Shown in pieces: positions 62,081 to 64,000 of a stretch of DNA of 64,000 nucleotides. How positions within the stretch are numbered: position 1 is the first letter of the stretch; each line of letters starts with the position of its first letter. Source of the stretch: an uncultured Erysipelotrichaceae bacterium (GTDB lineage Bacteria; Bacillota_I; Bacilli_A; Erysipelotrichales; Erysipelotrichaceae); contig CALVBC010000025.1 in NCBI GenBank assembly GCA_944325685.1, positions 1 to 64,000 of the forward strand, read 5' to 3'. Made by a program: the position numbers and the translations under genes. Below the pieces are notes generated by a model, which was not told where the DNA came from, ran no database searches, and saw only the letters and a program-made list of their open reading frames with translations.

Positions 62081-63295
62081 GTGCAATTTAAAAAGATCGA
62101 TGAAGCATTAGTTTGGATCATGCAAAGGCGTAAAGCCCAGGGCTTTGCGCATTTTTCAGAGGTCATCGAAGATCTAGGTCATCCAGAAAAGGACTTTAAA
62201 CTGATCCATGTCGCTGGCACTAATGGCAAAGGTTCCTGTGTCACCTATATCAGGGATGGCTTGATGGCTTTAGGATATAAGGTCGGTACTTTACAATCAC
62301 CTCATTATAAAACGCATCTTGATCGGATCCGGATCAATGGGGTCGATATCGATGAAAGGTCATTTTTAGATATCCTCAATGAAAAGGTCGACTTCTTTAT
62401 CGATCATGACCTCAATATGTTTGAGATGGACTATCTCATCATGTGCGAATACTTCAAAAGGGAAAAGGTCGATCTTGTGATCACGGAAGTCGGGATGGGT
62501 GGAAGGCTTGATTCGACTAATGTCGTAAGACACCCTCTTTTAACCATCATCGTCACGATCGGTCATGACCATATGGAAGTACTAGGTGACACCTTAGAAG
62601 ATATCACCTATGAGAAGTGTGGGATCATCAAGGATGAAAGTGCGGTCTTAGTCGGTGATCTAGATAGCGATCTAAAGGATATCGTCAAAGAAGAAGCTAA
62701 AAGGCATAACGCAAGATATATCGAGACTTTACCCTATATCGACCTATTAGATCGCTCCTTTATCTATCGTGATCATATATATGACCTCTATTCCTATGCC
62801 AAATACCAAAAGCACAATGCCTCAGTGGCTTTAGAGGCCCTATACTATCTTGATGAGATCGAGATGATCAAGATGGATGAAGACAAGATCTATGAAGCAT
62901 TTAAAAAGACCATCTGGCAGGGGCGCTTTGAGATCATCAAAGAAGAGCCATTAGTCATCATTGATGGAGCTCATAATATCGAAGGGACCAAAGCCTTGAT
63001 CTCTAGTCTCGCTGATATCGATCTACCAAAAGGGATCTTATTCAGTGCGATAAAAGGGAAGGAATATGATAAGATGTTAAGACTACTCAAAGATAACGCG
63101 GATGAAGTGGTCTTGACGACATTTGATAGTCCTAAAGGACTAATGGATATCGAAAAGGAAAGTACAGAACTAGATATCAAGGTGATCAAGGATATGAAGG
63201 AAGCCTATGACTACTTATATGGTCGTTATAGCTGTATCGTCGTCTGTGGTTCTCTATATTTCCTCAGTGCATTTAATGAAGTGGTGAAAGTATGA
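62081..63295 (+). CDS. folC: Folylpolyglutamate synthase/dihydrofolate synthase
   Basis: About 404 residues: [17 protein letters not shown] opens, with P-loop [48 protein letters not shown]. It adds glutamate to folates and fits with Fhs in one-carbon metabolism. The start is GTG at 62081, six bases after TATAAT (62069-62074), with no ribosome binding site: a leaderless GTG start. An upstream ATG would include the -10. Confidence 0.95.
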   Translation: MQFKKIDEALVWIMQRRKAQGFAHFSEVIEDLGHPEKDFKLIHVAGTNGKGSCVTYIRDGLMALGYKVGTLQSPHYKTHLDRIRINGVDIDERSFLDILNEKVDFFIDHDLNMFEMDYLIMCEYFKREKVDLVITEVGMGGRLDSTNVVRHPLLTIIVTIGHDHMEVLGDTLEDITYEKCGIIKDESAVLVGDLDSDLKDIVKEEAKRHNARYIETLPYIDLLDRSFIYRDHIYDLYSYAKYQKHNASVALEALYYLDEIEMIKMDEDKIYEAFKKTIWQGRFEIIKEEPLVIIDGAHNIEGTKALISSLADIDLPKGILFSAIKGKEYDKMLRLLKDNADEVVLTTFDSPKGLMDIEKESTELDIKVIKDMKEAYDYLYGRYSCIVVCGSLYFLSAFNEVVKV

Positions 63296-64000
63296 AAGAT
63301 GAAATAGTGATCAAAGGGGCAAGGGTCAACAATCTAAAGAATATCGACTTAACGATACCCCGTAATAAGCTCGTCATCATGACGGGATTAAGTGGCAGTG
63401 GTAAGACATCACTGGCTTTTGACACGATCTACGCCGAAGGACAAAGGCGTTATGTCGAATCCTTGAGCTCTTATGCAAGGCAGTTTTTAGGTGGTCTTGA
63501 AAAGCCTGATGTCGATGAGATCAGCGGTCTATCACCAGCGATCTCGATCGACCAAAAGACCACTGGCAATAACCCAAGATCGACCGTTGGTACGGTCACT
63601 GAGATCTATGACTATTTGAGGTTACTATATGCAAGATGTGGGATACCTTATTGTCCTAATCACCATACGCCGATCGTCGCTCAGACCATCCCCCAGATGG
63701 TCAAAAGGATCATGGCGTTAGATGATGAGATGCGCCTTGAGATCTTAGCGCCGGTGGTCAGTAATAAAAAAGGGACCTTTAAAGATCTCTTTGATAAGTT
63801 GCGTAAAGATGGTTATATGCGTCTATATATCGATGGCGAGATGGTCATGATCGAAGATGTCAAACCACTAGAGAAGAATAAAAAGCACGATATTGAAGTC
63901 ATCGTCGACCGTCTTAAAAAAAGACCAAATATCGAGACTAGATTATCGGACTCTTTAGAGACGGCATTACATCTAGCGGATGGGATCGCGATCTGTAAGA
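63292..64000 (+). CDS. uvrA: Excinuclease ABC subunit A (N-terminal part, runs off the edge)
   Basis: The first ~236 residues are present: [20 protein letters not shown], Walker [38 protein letters not shown] and [20 protein letters not shown], all canonical for Uvr[14 protein letters not shown] is the first part of the usual Cys/His region. ATGA overlap with folC. The rest lies beyond 64000. Confidence 0.97.
   Translation, partial: MKDEIVIKGARVNNLKNIDLTIPRNKLVIMTGLSGSGKTSLAFDTIYAEGQRRYVESLSSYARQFLGGLEKPDVDEISGLSPAISIDQKTTGNNPRSTVGTVTEIYDYLRLLYARCGIPYCPNHHTPIVAQTIPQMVKRIMALDDEMRLEILAPVVSNKKGTFKDLFDKLRKDGYMRLYIDGEMVMIEDVKPLEKNKKHDIEVIVDRLKKRPNIETRLSDSLETALHLADGIAICK

Overview
The window is a low-GC bacterial chromosome segment that spans the replication origin. 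T-box, CIRCE/HrcA-type, Noc, ComFA/ComFC, YaaA-RecF and Jag/KhpB features place it in the Bacillota. A very short SRP RNA without an Alu domain, NCS2/GH29/[FeFe]-hydrogenase-like genes and a folate/formate enzyme (Fhs) suggest an anaerobic gut lineage near Erysipelotrichia. The class is an inference. UGA is used as a stop codon, so this is not the Mycoplasma code.

Layout. 1-521: the 5' RNA part of a group II intron on the minus strand, running off the left edge. 0.6-11.3 kb: an accessory-leaning stretch with a nucleobase permease, GH29 fucosidase and AraC regulator, CIRCE-controlled Hsp20, a sortase, LysRS with an extra tRNA-binding domain, and an AlbA_2/Schlafen-type regulator whose 12-bp coding repeats match its own promoter palindrome. 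11.3-14.2 kb: a ferrous-iron operon (two FeoA, FeoB, a Cys-rich FeoB partner) behind a palindromic metal-type operator. 14.3-16.2 kb: oriC, with DnaA-box clusters on both sides of dnaA. 16.2-23.2 kb: dnaN-yaaA-recF-gyrB-gyrA. 23.6-28.7 kb: T-box/serS, two parS sites, ffs, tadA, dnaX, recR. 28.7-35.1 kb: fhs, then a Card1-like (DUF1887) plus EVE/PUA-like pair and a small helical protein, then mnmG and a ThyX-like gene. 36-39 kb: rsmG-noc-parA-parB. 39.1-39.9 kb: a structured small RNA with its own promoter and terminator, then a frameshifted MazF/PemK-like gene with an Ig-like tail. 40.2-46.4 kb: nadD, tRNA-Gly, a TelA cluster, small membrane proteins and lipoproteins, and a group-B-like [FeFe]-hydrogenase homologue. 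46.5-48.9 kb: a TetM-like GTPase fused to a Rae1-like NYN nuclease. 49-52.5 kb: HAD, GNAT, NlpC/P60 lipoprotein, ChrA pair. 52.5-64 kb: rpmH-rnpA-yidC-jag, ispD, comFA-comFC, csp, secA-prfB, ung, folC and the start of uvrA.

A recurring feature is that at least a dozen genes have a -10 hexamer six or seven bases before the start codon and no ribosome binding site, so they look leaderless. The strongest leads for new biology are that pattern, the AlbA_2 repeat/operator identity, the DUF1887+EVE pair, the TetM-NYN fusion, and the small RNA beside the MazF-like gene.
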